A stretch of DNA of 64,000 nt, taken from Golubevia sp. BC0850. Taxonomy: Eukaryota > Basidiomycota > Exobasidiomycetes > Golubeviales > Golubeviaceae. The notes beneath the pieces were generated by a model. That model had not been told where the DNA came from. It saw only the letters and a list, made by a program, of their open reading frames with translations, and did no database searches. Shown one piece after another: positions 10,328 through 22,309 of the stretch (the stretch's first letter is position 1; each line of letters opens with the position of its first letter). The stretch spans positions 62,001-126,000 of the forward strand of contig JAAVVG010000006.1 of NCBI GenBank assembly GCA_012976225.1. Reading direction: 5' to 3'. The position numbers and the translations under genes are program-made.

Positions 10328-12511
10328 ATGAGCGGGAGCGCTTCAGCAGCCCCTTTCCAGATGCCCGGTCATTTCTGGGACGCAGAGAAGAAGAGATTCT
10401 TCAAACTCGGTTCAAAGCCAAGAGAACCTCAACCTGAAACTCATACTACCACTTCAATTTCTTCAAACGCAAGTAGAAATTCCAGCAGAAGCACGAAACC
10501 GAACAAACGATTGAAAACCGAGAGAGATGTTGAATCTTCGTCATCTCGATCATCTTCTCATTTCTCTCTCTTCAACTCTTTCGATTCTCAATTACTAAAC
10601 CTCCGAAGATCAATCCATCCAGCTCAGGTAGCCTTATCTTCTATCGATTCTTCCATCTCTAGAACCTATAAGTCGAATGTTACCACTCAATTCATGTCGA
10701 AGCTAAGCTTCAGTCATAAAGACACGTTACCTTTATCAGTTGGCAGACATCCTATTACTTGCTTCTCAAATGTAGTTAGAGAGAAAGAGAAAAATGGATC
10801 CACTAGATGGATTTACGTTGGTGATAGTCGTGGAGCTGTCTGGTAAGTTTTTGCTGCATGATGCATCTCGAGTTCTCGACTCGCTCTCGAAGTCTCGCTT
10901 CTGCTGACAATCCTGTTCTTATCGAATTGGAAATCAAACTGATGTTCAGGCAACTACCTGTATCATCTCACAAGAACTCGCGTCAACTATCCCTGCCACT
11001 ACTACGTCCAGATGAGCACGGGAATCTTTACTCATCTCTCTCTTCAGTCTCTTCAACCCCAAACACCACTTTAAACTTCACTGCTTCGTACCTAGTCCAC
11101 AGTATCTTGAATCCTCCGATATTTTCTCTTCAAGCCAACTCCAGTTTTGTCAGCTTCTTAGATTCAAAAGGTTTGAAGATTTATGAGAGACGCAGTTTAG
11201 AGAGGGGAAGGTTAGAACCTTTTAGAAAAGAAACAAAGATTCTAGGAGATGGCTCTGAAGAAGATTCTGGTAATGATGGAACGAGAGGAAGTCGGAATAT
11301 AGATGGGAAAGGTTTAGGAAAAGGCTTCGAAACCCAATGCTTTGAATCTTTGAAGCTTGGAAACGGAAGATCTTTGATCGTCGTTGGTGGAGATTACAAG
11401 GTTCAGATTATGATGATATCAAAATCTTCGTCTTCTGGCAAAAAGAAAGGAGAGAAAGAAAGAACTATAAGTTCAAAGACTTTGAACTCGAAGGAACAGA
11501 TCATGGCGTTGGCTGTCCTGGATGACAGTCACATTCTTTTGGGGACTAGAAGTGGCAAATTACAAATTTGTAGAATCGCAATCAAAGGGGACGAGATCAA
11601 ACTTGGCAAGGAAGAGAGAGTAGAGGTTGACAGAGGAGAGAACGAGGGTGAGAGCGGGAGTAAGGGCAAGGAGAAAGGAAAAGTGAAGCAAACAGAAACA
11701 TCAGAACTCAGAAGTGGCGGGTACGGAAGAGGTTCAGTGACTCATATCAAGAAAGTGGAGAATGGAAGAAAGGGGATTGAAGGGATGGAAGTGGTAGTTG
11801 CTTGGACGACTGGAGAGGTGAGTTTCTTCTCTTGGCCCCTCCTCCTTCTTCAGCACAATTGAAACAGTCTCTTCGAAGACAGCCTGCCCGATTGCTGCTT
11901 GCTGAAGTCCAAACCCTTGCATGCCGAAACCACTCTGATCCTTTTCAACTTCTCGGCTCTCCCTTTCCCACCCCTCCCCCCCACCTCTCACACTCTAGAT
12001 CAATCTCCTAGTTCTTCAATCTCTCACTCTCAACTCATTCAGCAGATTTTCTTCATCGATTCTTTCTTCTTCTCATTCTTCAACTAAGCCTCAAGGACCT
12101 CTAAAACTTCTTCTCAAAACGAACTTCAAAGGACATCAAAATTCTCATCTTTTCGATCTAGGTTTCACAATCGATAGTCCTAACAGACTGTTGGCTGTGG
12201 CTGGAATTGATAGAAGAATCAGGATTTGGAGCTTAGAGGCAGAGACTGATTTGGGAAGAGTCAGGGAGGAAATGGAATTCGATCGAAAGTCAAGGTCACA
12301 GAACACTGGATTGAATTCCAACCATCAAGACCAAATGCAAGTCTATCATCCATCGAATGAACCAGATGAAGGGTTGGAATTAGGCTCGAGACTGGACTCT
12401 ATTGCCTTCTCTCTACCGGTCAAAGCTTTGAAGTTTGTGGACAGAGATGAAGCTGGTGGCTTGCCAATGTTGATCGTTGGAGACGGGAATGAGATTTTGT
12501 ATTTTGTTTAA
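10328..12511 (+). CDS. WD-repeat protein, DCAF4/WDR21-like
   Basis: There are three exons, 10328-10842, 10950-11817 and 11999-12511. They total 1896 nt, or 631 residues, with all phases consistent (TG|G gives Trp at the first junction). The N-terminus carries MPGHFWDAEKKRFFKL, resembling the start of DCAF4/WDR21 proteins (PGFYFDxxKxRYFK), which are substrate receptors of CUL4-DDB1 ubiquitin ligases. WD-like strands follow: WIYVGDSRGAVW, ALAVLDDSHILLGTRSGKLQ, VVVAWTTGEINLL, and GHQNSHLFDLGFTIDSPN then LLAVAGIDRRIRIWSL. The repeats are weak, and two Ser/Lys/Glu-rich inserts separate blades (about residues 300-320 and 410-450). The assignment depends mainly on the N-terminal motif plus the WD signals. 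Binding to DDB1 is inference. Confidence 0.8.
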
Positions 12512-13054
12512 TTTAAGAGTATTAACAACAGAGTAGTTTGTTGTGTTTCAAACAAACAAGCGGGTTATCTAGAGTCATCACCTTTGGCGACCTGGCGGTT
12601 CTTAGTTTCGAGAGTCGAGACTCGCGAGACCTATACGGGCCACTATCTCTACACCAAGAGGCCACTTTGAGGCTAGAAATTTGTTCAGTTCAATTCAGTT
12701 CTTTTCCTTCTTCTCTCTTTGTTCACCCAATTCCCTACGAGAACCACAGGTCTCTTGTCCAACGCTCAACTCCTTTCAATTCGCGACTTTGCGGGCCAGC
12801 CAATCGACCGATCGTCGGACGATGGTTGTCCACTCCTTGCTTCCTAATTCCCTCCCTTCTTTCTCCTTAACTCTTTGAAGAACGATTCCTTGGCTTTCTA
12901 TCTCTGGCGATGGTTCAGAAGATCTCAAAAGAGGACTTCCTTCTTCCTTCAGAGCTCCTCTCTCCGTCTCGCATTCTCTTCTCCTTCCTTACAGCAAGAG
13001 AAAAGGATCTTCAAAGACATCAATCTAGAACGAAGACATCTCAAATTGAAAGTC
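12512..13054. other. Intergenic, promoter of KRE6
   Basis: This lies between two plus-strand genes. It is pyrimidine-rich towards 12900-13010, as is common in fungal promoters. The open frames in it are not supported by any motif. Confidence 0.45.
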
Positions 13055-16000
13055 ATGTCTACTTCTTCTTGCGACGACAGTGGTAACAGGCTGCTGCCTA
13101 CTCGTCCGTCAGCTTCTAGCTCAGACTTGAACCATCATGGCTGGGCATCCAGACAGGTATGTCAGAGTCTATAAGCTGTACCAGTAACCTCAGAGGGGAA
13201 CCAAAGGTGAAAAGAGAAATTGCTGAACCCTCCCCTTTTTCTCTCCCAAAAGGCTTCAGCTCCTGCCGCTTCGTTCCAAACGGGTTCTCGCTCATACACT
13301 CTCCCGACTTTATCTGAAGAGCTGAATCCTAGGTCCGATCCTTCTGGAGGTCGCATTCTAGGCAAGATGAAAGGTGGAAATCAAAGTTCGTTCTCTTCAG
13401 CGGAACCTTTTTCTAGGGTTGGATCGGCTATGGATTGGATGGCGAAGGACAGTGAAGACAGTAAAGATGAACTAGATGATGCCCTACATGATTGGAGGGG
13501 TGCTCAGTGAGTAAAGGTACCTAGATAGCGACGGGCCAAGGGGGCAGCGAAATGCCGTCTCTCGTCTCCGTGTTTCTTACTCTCACGTTTTCTCTTACAG
13601 TGAGCAAGGAAGTATCTTATCTTATGGATTTCCAGTCCGAGCTCTGATCAACGTCGGATTCCTTGTTCTCTTAGTGAGTACAAACGTTCTGTCCGACGTG
13701 ACTACTTTCCGAACCCAAGCTGAACTTTCTGGTCCTTTCCTTCTTTTCAGGGAATGGGTATCTTGATGCTCTTCTGTGGCTATCCAATAATGTCAGAGCT
13801 CCATCACAGAAGATCGCTGCGTCAAGGTGGTTTCAATTTGGGAGGTGAGTAGAAAACAGAGAGGTGCGCTTCATCCCTTTCTCCGCTAATCCACGATCTT
13901 GCTTCATACCTTCTTCACTGATTTATGATATTCTAGGGGTTAATTGAACAGGTCAGATTCCGGATCTACCAGGCTTGATCTCTAGTTTGATCGATCCAGA
14001 CACTCCAGATTCTGTCAAGACTAGAACTGGGTTTGATGGCAAAAAGTATGATCTAGTCTTCTCTGACGAGTTCAACGTAGATGGGAGAACCTTCTATCCT
14101 GGAGACGATCCATTCTGGGAAGCTGTTGATTTGCATTATTGGGTGAGATTCTCTTTTGGGCGAGTCTCGAGCTTCTGTGATTATCCATCCAGTCTTTTGT
14201 ACTGACTTGTTTCATCCTAATCTTGCTGCAAAAGCAAACTCAAGTGAGTCAAACCAAAGGAGGGAAAAGTTTCTCAACCCAATCTTTCGACTTCTCTCTG
14301 ACACGGACTTCTCTTCCTCCACTTTCCTCAGAACTATGAATGGTACTCCAGAGATGCCGTAGTCACCCAGGACGGAAACTTGCGCTTCACTCTCACAGAA
14401 ATGGTAAGATCAAGCTGGGGAACTCAACAAGCTGAATACGCTGGTCCTTGTCCTAATCTTGTCTCTTGTACCTCTCCACACAGGAGACTCACAAACTCAA
14501 CTTCAGGGGTGGAATGGTCTCTACATGGTGAGTGCATCGACGTCAAACAGTGGAGAGACCAGAGACTGCCAACTTTCGAGCAGCAATCCTCCTTTATAAT
14601 GTCCTTCTTCTGTCCTCAGGAACAAGTTCTGCTTCTCAGGTGGTTATCTGGAGGCTAGCATACGATTACCCGGTCATAACGATGTTTCTGGTTAGTGCAG
14701 ATGTAAAGTTGCTATCATGTGGAAATTTGCCACTCAAACCCTTCTGTCTCCCGTCTTTCTTTTCATTAGGTTTGTGGCCAGGTGAGTAGATCTGATATTC
14801 AAAGAAGCGGGACCTTTCACTGAAGTTTCTGTTCCTCCAAAAAATCCAGCTTTCTGGATGATGGGAAATCTCGGCAGGGCAGGTTACGGGGCAAGTGTGG
14901 ATGGACTTTGGCCGTGAGTGAGAAATTGGGACACGGCTATAGGAAAGATATCGTAAGGGAAGATGTGTGGAAACACAAAATCGGGATAAGAGCTAGAGTC
15001 GTGAACTGCGTGTCACAGAAAGAAGCGAGGGAGTCGCATAAAGAGATGTCCTCATCTGCTCTCTCCCTCTTCCCTCTTCAATCAAAGATACTCCTACGAA
15101 GCTTGTGATTCTGGCACTCTCATGAACCAAACCAGCGCTGCCGGAGAACCTAAAGTTGCTGAAACGGGTGGAAGAGTCGCTTTCAACAGACGTGAGTAGG
15201 ACCTTGAAGTCTCCAAACTCTTCTTGTTTCATCTCCATTGACTTCTCTCTTGACCTTGAATCTCTAGCCTATAACACGGAGGCTCTCAGCTGGAAGCCAG
15301 GTCAGAAATTGAGCGCCTGCACTTGTCTTTCTGACGATCATCCAGGTCCGAAGATGTCTGATGGCAGCTGGAAAGGAAGAGCTAGTCCCGAGATCGATGT
15401 CTTCGAAGCCCAGGCTGGCACAGGCAAAAATGGTGGCCCGAAGAGAATGCAAGGTCAGTTGCTTTTAGAGTCAGAGGCAAATTTCACTCCTTCGTTATGC
15501 CATCGAGCTCACTCCGGTTGTCTCTTTTTTCTCCCTTTTTCTGTTTTCTTGTTGGACTCGATCAGTCTCTCAGTCTCTTCAAGCCGCCCCCTTCAACTCT
15601 GAGTACACGGTCAAGAACACGACAGGACCTGCCTTCGCTTTTCACCAAGAATCTGCCCAACTGAACAGCTACAAAGGTGACTCTCAGTTCTAGACCTGAA
15701 TTTGACTTCCTCAGCTCACAATTTTCGTCTTTCGATTTCACTCTTGCTTGCAGGTGCTATTCTCCAACAAGCTCTCTCGACCATCGTTGACATAGCTCCT
15801 CAAACTGCTACTCAACAAGACGGAGGTGATTTTTCGGTCTACGGAACAGAATTTGTCCCAGGTGAGTGTAGGTAGGTAGGCAGGCTTTGCCATGAATCAA
15901 TCCAAAATTCTAGAGCGAAAGTGACTTCTAAAGCCTACCTTCAACCTTTGAATTACAGGGACTGGAGACGATGCTAGAATCACTTGGGCAGTTGGTGGCG

Positions 16001-17012
16001 AACCATCTTGGTCTATTTACGCTCCTGCCATGGATCCAGAGCCAGAGATTGATATGAGTAGAAGGCCCATTCCAATTGAGCCCATGTGAGTATCGAGAAT
16101 CTTTGCCTCTCTCTTTGACTTCTTTCTTAACTGCTTCCTCCACTCACTTTCCCTTCTTATTTCCTCCTCCCCCTTTCATTTTATCCCTTTTCATTTGCGG
16201 GAAAAAGGTACATCATCTTGAACTTGGGTGTGAGCGCAGCGTTCGGTGCCGTCGAATGGGAGTGAGTAAGACTCAGCGACGAGTCTCTTGTCGGATATGA
16301 ACACAGAAGGCGAAGACTCTGGAGCTCTGACATTTCTTTTTCACTCTTTTTTCTTCATCCACTTTTCTAGCAAGCTCGATTTTCCCAACGTGATGGACGT
16401 CGACTATGTCAGAGTCTATCAGCCTTCCGACAACATCGATGTTGGATGCGATCCAGACCATCACCCGACAGTAGACTACGTGAGTTGTTCGTTGTAATTG
16501 GAATGCTGATGATGTTGTGGAGATGTTGATGTTATGGAAGAAACTTTAGTTCGAGCGCTTTTTGGACGCTGTCGTCAAAGGACGTTGGCTAACCTTTCTA
16601 CCTTTTGTCATCCTGCCCTCCTACAACACAGATCAATCGCCATAAGGAAGCTTATGAGAACCCTCAATTCACAGACTGGGGATTAAGCCGAGATAAGGGA
16701 GGATATGGAGCTCTTTGGTAAGTTTGTCCTTATTTTCAGAAGAGTGGGGTGTGGTGGGGACGAGAGAATCAATCCGCCTCTGTTTTCTCACCCTCCGATG
16801 TGTCAAAACAGGCCTCAAAATCGATTAGAATTTCCAGGATGCGAGGAAGAAGCTTGGAACAAACCTGGCAATCCAAACAGGTGAGTTTAAGTAAACATCA
16901 TTTTGCATCTCGTCGAGTTTATCACTGACGACATTTCATTTCACCCCTTCTTCTTCTCAGACCCCATCCCAAGGCACCTTTTATACCTACAGACGATCTT
17001 CCAGGCTACTAG
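13055..17012 (+). CDS. KRE6: Beta-1,6-glucan synthesis protein KRE6/SKN1 (GH16)
   Basis: Kre6/Skn1 proteins are type II membrane glycosidase-like proteins of the secretory pathway needed for cell-wall beta-1,6-glucan. The gene has 21 exons. The cytosolic N-terminus ([14 protein letters not shown]...) precedes a membrane anchor near [20 protein letters not shown]. The GH16 domain follows: [81 protein letters not shown], and the catalytic ExDxxE motif as [12 protein letters not shown] near 15385. It ends in [13 protein letters not shown], a short tail and TAG at 17010-17012. Exon 6 (14235-14243, CAAACTCAA) is 9 nt and exon 10 (14770-14781) is 12 nt. Both are bordered by AG/GT and are required by frame and by the conserved sequences HYWQTQNYEWY and SGLWPAFW. 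Whether it is the KRE6 or SKN1 orthologue cannot be told from one copy. Confidence 0.95.
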
Positions 17013-17588
17013 TGGCTCGAGTCTTTGTCTCTCTACCTCTAGATCCTGTAATCCTCTTCAAGTGGCGATTTTAGAGGACCGTCTTTTTCTCTTGCCTCCC
17101 TTTCCATTGCGTTTCTTTCCTCATAAAAGCAAGTCCTCATCACTCGCCATGGCCCTCATTTCATATTCTCTTTCCGGACAATGCCGTGGACAATAGACCT
17201 TGTAATTCCATCCCAAATGTGTCATGTTTTTCCCGTTTTCAAAAGGTTCTCTCGACCGAATTCCATTTCTTTCGAACTCCGTTTGATTTCCTACTTAAAC
17301 AAAAGGGTATTTAAATCATACTCAGATTTTAGATTGAAAAAAACATTCGAGGGAGGCGGGCCGCAGGAGGTGGCTGAAATGGAGGACGAGAGCGCTGACG
17401 TGCAATTGAAAAGACCACGGCCGAACGATTTTCTTCTTAAGAGGTTGCTCTTGATCTTCCCTCCAGACCTTTGCGATGATTCTTCCTTTACTGAGAATCG
17501 CACGATCTGGATCGACCTCTTGTCTCTAATTTCCTCTTCTTTCTTTCTGACATCTCTCTGGTCTCTCTTCCTCCTCTCCTTCTACTAG
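17013..17588. other. Intergenic with possible eroded 5' part of ECM4 relic
   Basis: This follows the KRE6 stop and should hold its 3' UTR. The N-terminal thioredoxin-fold half expected for the ECM4-like relic downstream, with a CPW motif, is not recognisable here. Confidence 0.4.
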
Positions 17589-18550
17589 GGCTACAATACA
17601 ACTTTCTCAGTTCCAGTGATCTGGGGCAAGAAGTTGCGCACAATCGTGAATAGTGTGTCAGAATCTACTCTCTCTTAGTTGCTTTCGGTCCCCTGTTCTA
17701 AAGCTCTCTTCAATTCTTTCGATTCTCTTTCAAAACTCAGATGAGTCCTCCGAAGTCATCCGTACCATAAACAGTGAGTCTCCATCTACTACCTCGATTC
17801 TTCTTGCTCATCCCCCCTGACTAGACCTTTCTCGTCTCTCCAATTCCAGATTGTTTCGAAGAATTCCTACCTTCCGAGCAGCAAGGAGTCACCTGCTTCC
17901 CATAATCAAAGCGTAAAGAAATTGAAGAATTGAACGAATGGGTATACGACGCGATCAATAACGGAGTTTACAAGACTGGGTTGCCACCACTCAAGAAGCT
18001 CATGAGAGTATCGTCAGACCACTTTTCAAAGCTCTAGACAGAATTGAGAACTTACTGAAAGACGGTAGAAAGTTTTTTGTTAGGAAGTGAGATGAATGAA
18101 GCTGATGTGAGATTGTTTACGTGAGTAAGGTGATCAACTGGAAGCCTGCAAAGCTTTCAAACATCCTCGTTGTTGCTACTTAACTCTCTCTCTCTCTCTC
18201 TCTTTCTCTGCCCTCCCCTTATGCAGAACCATCATTTGCTTCGATGAGTCTACTTTGGAATCTTCAAATGCAACCACGCTACAATTCGTGAAGGGTATCC
18301 TAGTATTCACAAATGGGTTAGAAATCTTTATTGGAATTACCCTGCTTTCAAAAAGACCACTCACTTCGATTCTATCAAAAGTCATTACAATGAAAGTCAT
18401 CCCGAGGTCAATCCAAGTAGAATTGTGAGTTTTGTCGCCTCGTCGGATCTGACCTTTCAAGGGGCTAAGGGGCTGACCTTGTACTCCCTTCTTCTCATTC
18501 CTCAGATTCCAGATGGGATCAATTCTCCTATCAAGCCTCTTGATGCTTGA
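17589..18550 (+). pseudogene. Decayed ECM4-type glutathionyl-hydroquinone reductase / omega GST
   Basis: The family reduces glutathionyl-hydroquinones and belongs to the Xi/omega-like glutathione transferases. In family order, the remains read GYNTTFSVPVIWGKKLRTIVN, then NESSEVIRTIN, then CFEEFLPSEQQGV, then KEIEELNEWVYDAINNGVYK. Next come TTQEAHESIVRPLFKALDRI with ENLLKDGR, then LLGSEMNEADVRLFT, then FGIFKCNHATIREGYPSIHK. The last parts are WVRNLYWNYPAFKKTTHFDS, SHPEVNPSRI and IPDGINSPIKPLDA with its stop. The ancestral introns are still visible with matching phases. A TAA stands before KRKEIEELNEW. Frameshifts lie after NGVYKTG, after KDGRKFF and before FGIFKC. The N-terminal half with the catalytic Cys is missing. 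The CT repeat at about 18184-18206 is inside one relic intron. Confidence 0.87.
18184..18206. repeat. (CT)n microsatellite
   Basis: This is a run of CT dinucleotides with one interruption. It lies in the polypyrimidine part of an intron of the ECM4-like relic. Confidence 0.85.
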
Positions 18551-19040
18551 GATTTTGGTCTCATCTCTAAATTCGTTCGACTCTCTCTTTCCAAAGTGAC
18601 AAGTCTTTCTCTCTTCAACCTCTTTGTTCACTTTTCCTTTACTTTCATACGCTTTGTTAATTTCGCTTTCCGAGTCGCATAATAGTTCCCCGCAATCCTA
18701 TCATCTGAGCGTTTCTGGTGAAAGAATTCAGAATTCGTTGAAAAAGGTTCGTTGGAAGGACGAATGTCGGCATCGAGAAGCGAGAAGCTAATTACAAGAG
18801 GATTAGAAGAACCAAGAGACTCGAGATGTCACCCAAACATTAAGCGTGACAAATGGCATTTTGATAAAGTAAGGCGAATAAAAAATACATTGATGAAGCC
18901 AAGAAAAATCGAAACGAAGAGAGGTAAGGAAAGGGTGGTTGAAAGCCCGAATAATTGGAGGAGAGGGGGGTAAAGTAGGACGAGACCGAAATCTAAGGAG
19001 TTCTAGAAAGAACGAAAGGTCAAACCCAAGACCAGATTTT
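18551..19040. other. 3' flanks of ECM4 relic and BRF1
   Basis: This separates a plus-strand relic from the minus-strand BRF1 stop. Nothing recognisable was seen. Confidence 0.5.
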
Positions 19041-21921
19041 CTAATCCCAATAATCTTCCCCGACCTCCTCCTCTTCATAATCCTGTTGGATTTCCATTTC
19101 ATTCCCATCTCCATCAGTCTGACCCTCAGTTTCAGTGTCAGTCAACCTATTACCAACATTATCATCCCCTTCAGATTGACTTCCATTACCTCTATATTCA
19201 GATCTTCTTTTCTTTTCTCTTCTACTTTCTTTTCTCATAGAAGGATGATTAGAAGGTAAACCTCCTTCACCTTCATCGACAATATCATCCTCGTCTTCTT
19301 CTGCATCTGAGTCCTTGGTGCGTTTTGAAGACGAAGTTTTGTTTTTTGAGTTCTTGTCGAATAATCCTTGAACTGCACCATAATTGATCTTTTTGGACCA
19401 TTTCTTCTTTTCCATCATGGCTTTTGTAGATTCTGCTGCTGAATTACCTGCGGCTGTCGAAGAATCTCTAGGAGCTGATCGTTTACGCTATAGAAGAGTG
19501 GAGTGGAAGAAAGAGGAGATGGAAATGTAGCCAGTGGAAATATATTAGAAGAGAATCATCGAAGGGTTGAGATCAACTTCTGAAAAACTCACCTTCTGAG
19601 TAGGTTTCCTAGTGATACCATTCTTCAAATCCTGTTCAAGTTGTAACTGTTTAGTCAAAGCATCTTCCAAATAATCCTTATTGAATTCAACCCAAACTCT
19701 TTCTTTAATAGTAACTTCTTCAGGAGAAAGAATGAACCTATCCAATTCCTCGTCGTCCAATCCCAAAAAAGGATCCTCTTGATCTTCACCTTTATTTCTT
19801 CCATTGTTCAATTCCAACTGACTAACAGGTTGTTTCATGAAAATTGAAGACTGTTTGATTGATTTTGAAGTTTCTCTTTCATCTCCGCCTTCTGATTCTT
19901 GATCATCTTGGTTTCTATTCTCTTGATCCGTATCATCTTCGTCTCCTTGACCTCGACCAGGATTCTTTGAAGCAGTTCTTTTTGAACTACTTGAAGGAGC
20001 CACACCTTCAGTATTTGATTCCTTTCTCTTCTTTGTATTCTTACTTTTACCTCTTCTGGTAGCTCGATCTTGACCATCCATTTCGTTAGCGAAACCCTGT
20101 AATTCAGGATCATCCAAAAATCTTCTAACTTCATTAGTAGCTTCATCTTCTGCTAGTTGTTCGACTTCCATATCTCTAGGATCTAATTCTCTTTCATCTT
20201 CCGATTGACCTTCTTCATCGTCTTTGGCTCTCCTCTTTCCTTTCTTAACGCTTGATTCTCTCTCTTCATCATCTTCATTCTCCTCATCATCTTGGCCTTC
20301 TTCCGAAACCAGATCATCTTCGTCTTCATCAATCAATTCACCTTTCAACTCTTTGATTTTTCTCCTCTCTCTTTCTTTCTTTAATTCCTCCTTACTTTTC
20401 CCTCCTTGCTTCTCCTTCTCCTTTTCCTTCTTTCCCTTTTCTTTCCCGCCTCTGTTAAGATAATAAGCCGGAGGATTCTGTTCTTCTTCCAACCAAACAC
20501 TTCTAAAATCTTCCACAGTCAATCTACCACTTGGAGTGTTTTTAAATTCCTCCAATCTAGCTCTAAGCGTAACATCAGCAATCTTAACAACCTGAACGAT
20601 TTCAGAAATACTTCTTCTAAAATGATTCATCCTACCCGCTAAAAGTAAACAAGCTCCACAAAGTCCTGCGGGTCTTCTACCTTGAACCATCCAATCTCTT
20701 TGAAATCTCTTCATCAATCTAACTGCATCTTCCACAACTTTTTGGGTCTCATCTCCAAATTCCAATAGAGCTGCGAATCTGTTCAAATAGATGATTGGAT
20801 CTATAGCTGGTAGTTTGATGTAAAGGCATTGTAAAAGTCGTAGATAACTCCTACCTAAAGTGAAAACGTTGACGTCAATACAATCTGCGAAATCGATTAA
20901 CATGTGAGTTGTGTTTGCTTTTCTGCATGCTACGTAAAGGCATGAGGCAGTTGTGTAATCTCGATGTCGACCTAGAACAAAATTCTTCGGTTCGTGATTC
21001 ATTTTCCTTGCTTCACTTCCATCTAAAGCTACTGAGAAGTATCGTGTAGCTTGTTGAGCCACTGATTGAGGGATGTGAAGTCTTTGAGCCATCTTTTGGA
21101 TGTTGATCTTGGCTGATTAGGATAGAAGAGAAGAGAAAAGAAAGAAGTCAAGTCAGTCTTGATCTGAGTCTGACTGTATGCCAACTTTCCCCACTCCTTC
21201 TTCTAAGGTTCGTCATCGGAACCAGTTCAAAGTTCGAGTTGGAACGAGAGAAACCTATCTCGTAATTCTTTACTAGTCTTTGTAGAGCCTCAGACAGAAA
21301 ATTCGAACTCACCTTGATGAATGGTGGCTGCTCTAGATTCACCCTCTGCGTTTCCGCGAAATCCACCAGGACCTACAGCTCGAGATCTAACTGTGCGATA
21401 GAAAGTGAAAAAGAGGTTTGTAAGAGAAGGGGAAGCGAGATAAGAGAGAGAGAGAGGTGAGCATCGAGTCAGTAGCTGTGACAGAACCTTGGATCACACT
21501 CAGCAACTATGAGCAGAACCTCTTGGGACCCGAAAGGGTTTGAGAAGTTCACAGAGCTTGCAACCATGTGCTTCTGATCCTCTCTAAACGAATCTGACTC
21601 CACTCTTATGGAGTATTCCCACCTAGTCAAAGTCGCAGCAGCATGCTCCCAAGCTTCTTGCTTCTACTCTCCAATTCATTTTCCTCGCGTCCCTGCTGTT
21701 TGTTTCTCGACTTGAAAAGAGAATTGAAATAGGTAGCAGTTGGTTCACTCACCTTGATCACCTCCAATGAAACTTCCCTGAACGGTTGCCCCACCAGCGC
21801 TGTTCTCTGCGAAAGTGATGTCGGAAACGATGGCAGAATCCTCCAAGACTGTACCACAATTTGAACAGGTCGTAGCTCCATCCCAGAATTCGGTTTCAGT
21901 TGATCCACATTGACACTGCAT
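19041..21921 (-). CDS. BRF1: TFIIIB subunit BRF1
   Basis: Brf1 is the TFIIB-related factor that recruits RNA polymerase III to tRNA and 5S genes in the nucleus. There are four exons: 21921-21753, 21390-21313, 21112-19593 and 19487-19041, for 2214 nt or 737 residues. The N-terminal zinc ribbon reads CQCGSTETEFWDGATTCSNC, then DITFAENSAGGATVQGSFI. The two cyclin folds follow: QRLHIPQSVAQQATRYFSVA, HRDYTTASCLYVACRKANTT, FTLGRSYLRLLQCLYIKLPA and GRRPAGLCGACLLLAGRMNH. The long C-terminal half is Glu/Asp/Lys-rich low-complexity sequence (runs such as GKEKGKKEKEKEKQGG). It contains the Brf1 homology parts ILSPEEVTIKERVWVEFN and KKKWSKKINYGAVQGLF. Homology block II binds TBP and Bdp1 in yeast (family knowledge). 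The gene is divergent from FZO1 across about 390 nt. Confidence 0.95.
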
Positions 21922-22309
21922 TCTGGATTGGTTTGTGTTGAGTTGGAGTGGATTGACTTGGATTGGATCGGATTGGATTGGATGCGGGTAGAGCTGCTTC
22001 AGCTCAGCTCAGTGCAGCGCAATCTGCTGAGAATTGAAATTGCAGAAGCTTTAAAAGAAAAGGACTGAAGCTGAGAAAGAATAAGCTGAAGCAAGAAGAA
22101 AAGATAGACAAGAGGATGTCACTTGTCTATTGTCTGTCTCCTGCTGCTCTCCTTCTTCCCTCCGACTCACCACCACCACCATTCCCTGCTGCTCATTTAA
22201 TTCTCCTTCTCTTCCTGAACATAAACTAGACCCTTCAATTTAAAGGAGCCTTAGCCGGCCAATCCAACCCCACTTCCACTCCACTCAATCGACAAAGGAT
22301 ATTTTAATC
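21922..22309. promoter_or_regulatory. Shared divergent promoter BRF1 / FZO1
   Basis: The 388 nt between the two start codons must hold both promoters. The sequence has a purine-rich half near BRF1 and a pyrimidine-rich half near FZO1. It contains short GGATTGGATT-type direct repeats near 21955-21985. No TATA box is seen. Confidence 0.5.

Noticed and set aside
20224-20642. Plus-strand open frames rich in Ser/Phe
   Set aside because: They are the antisense of the acidic, Lys-rich part of BRF1, whose reading is strongly supported.
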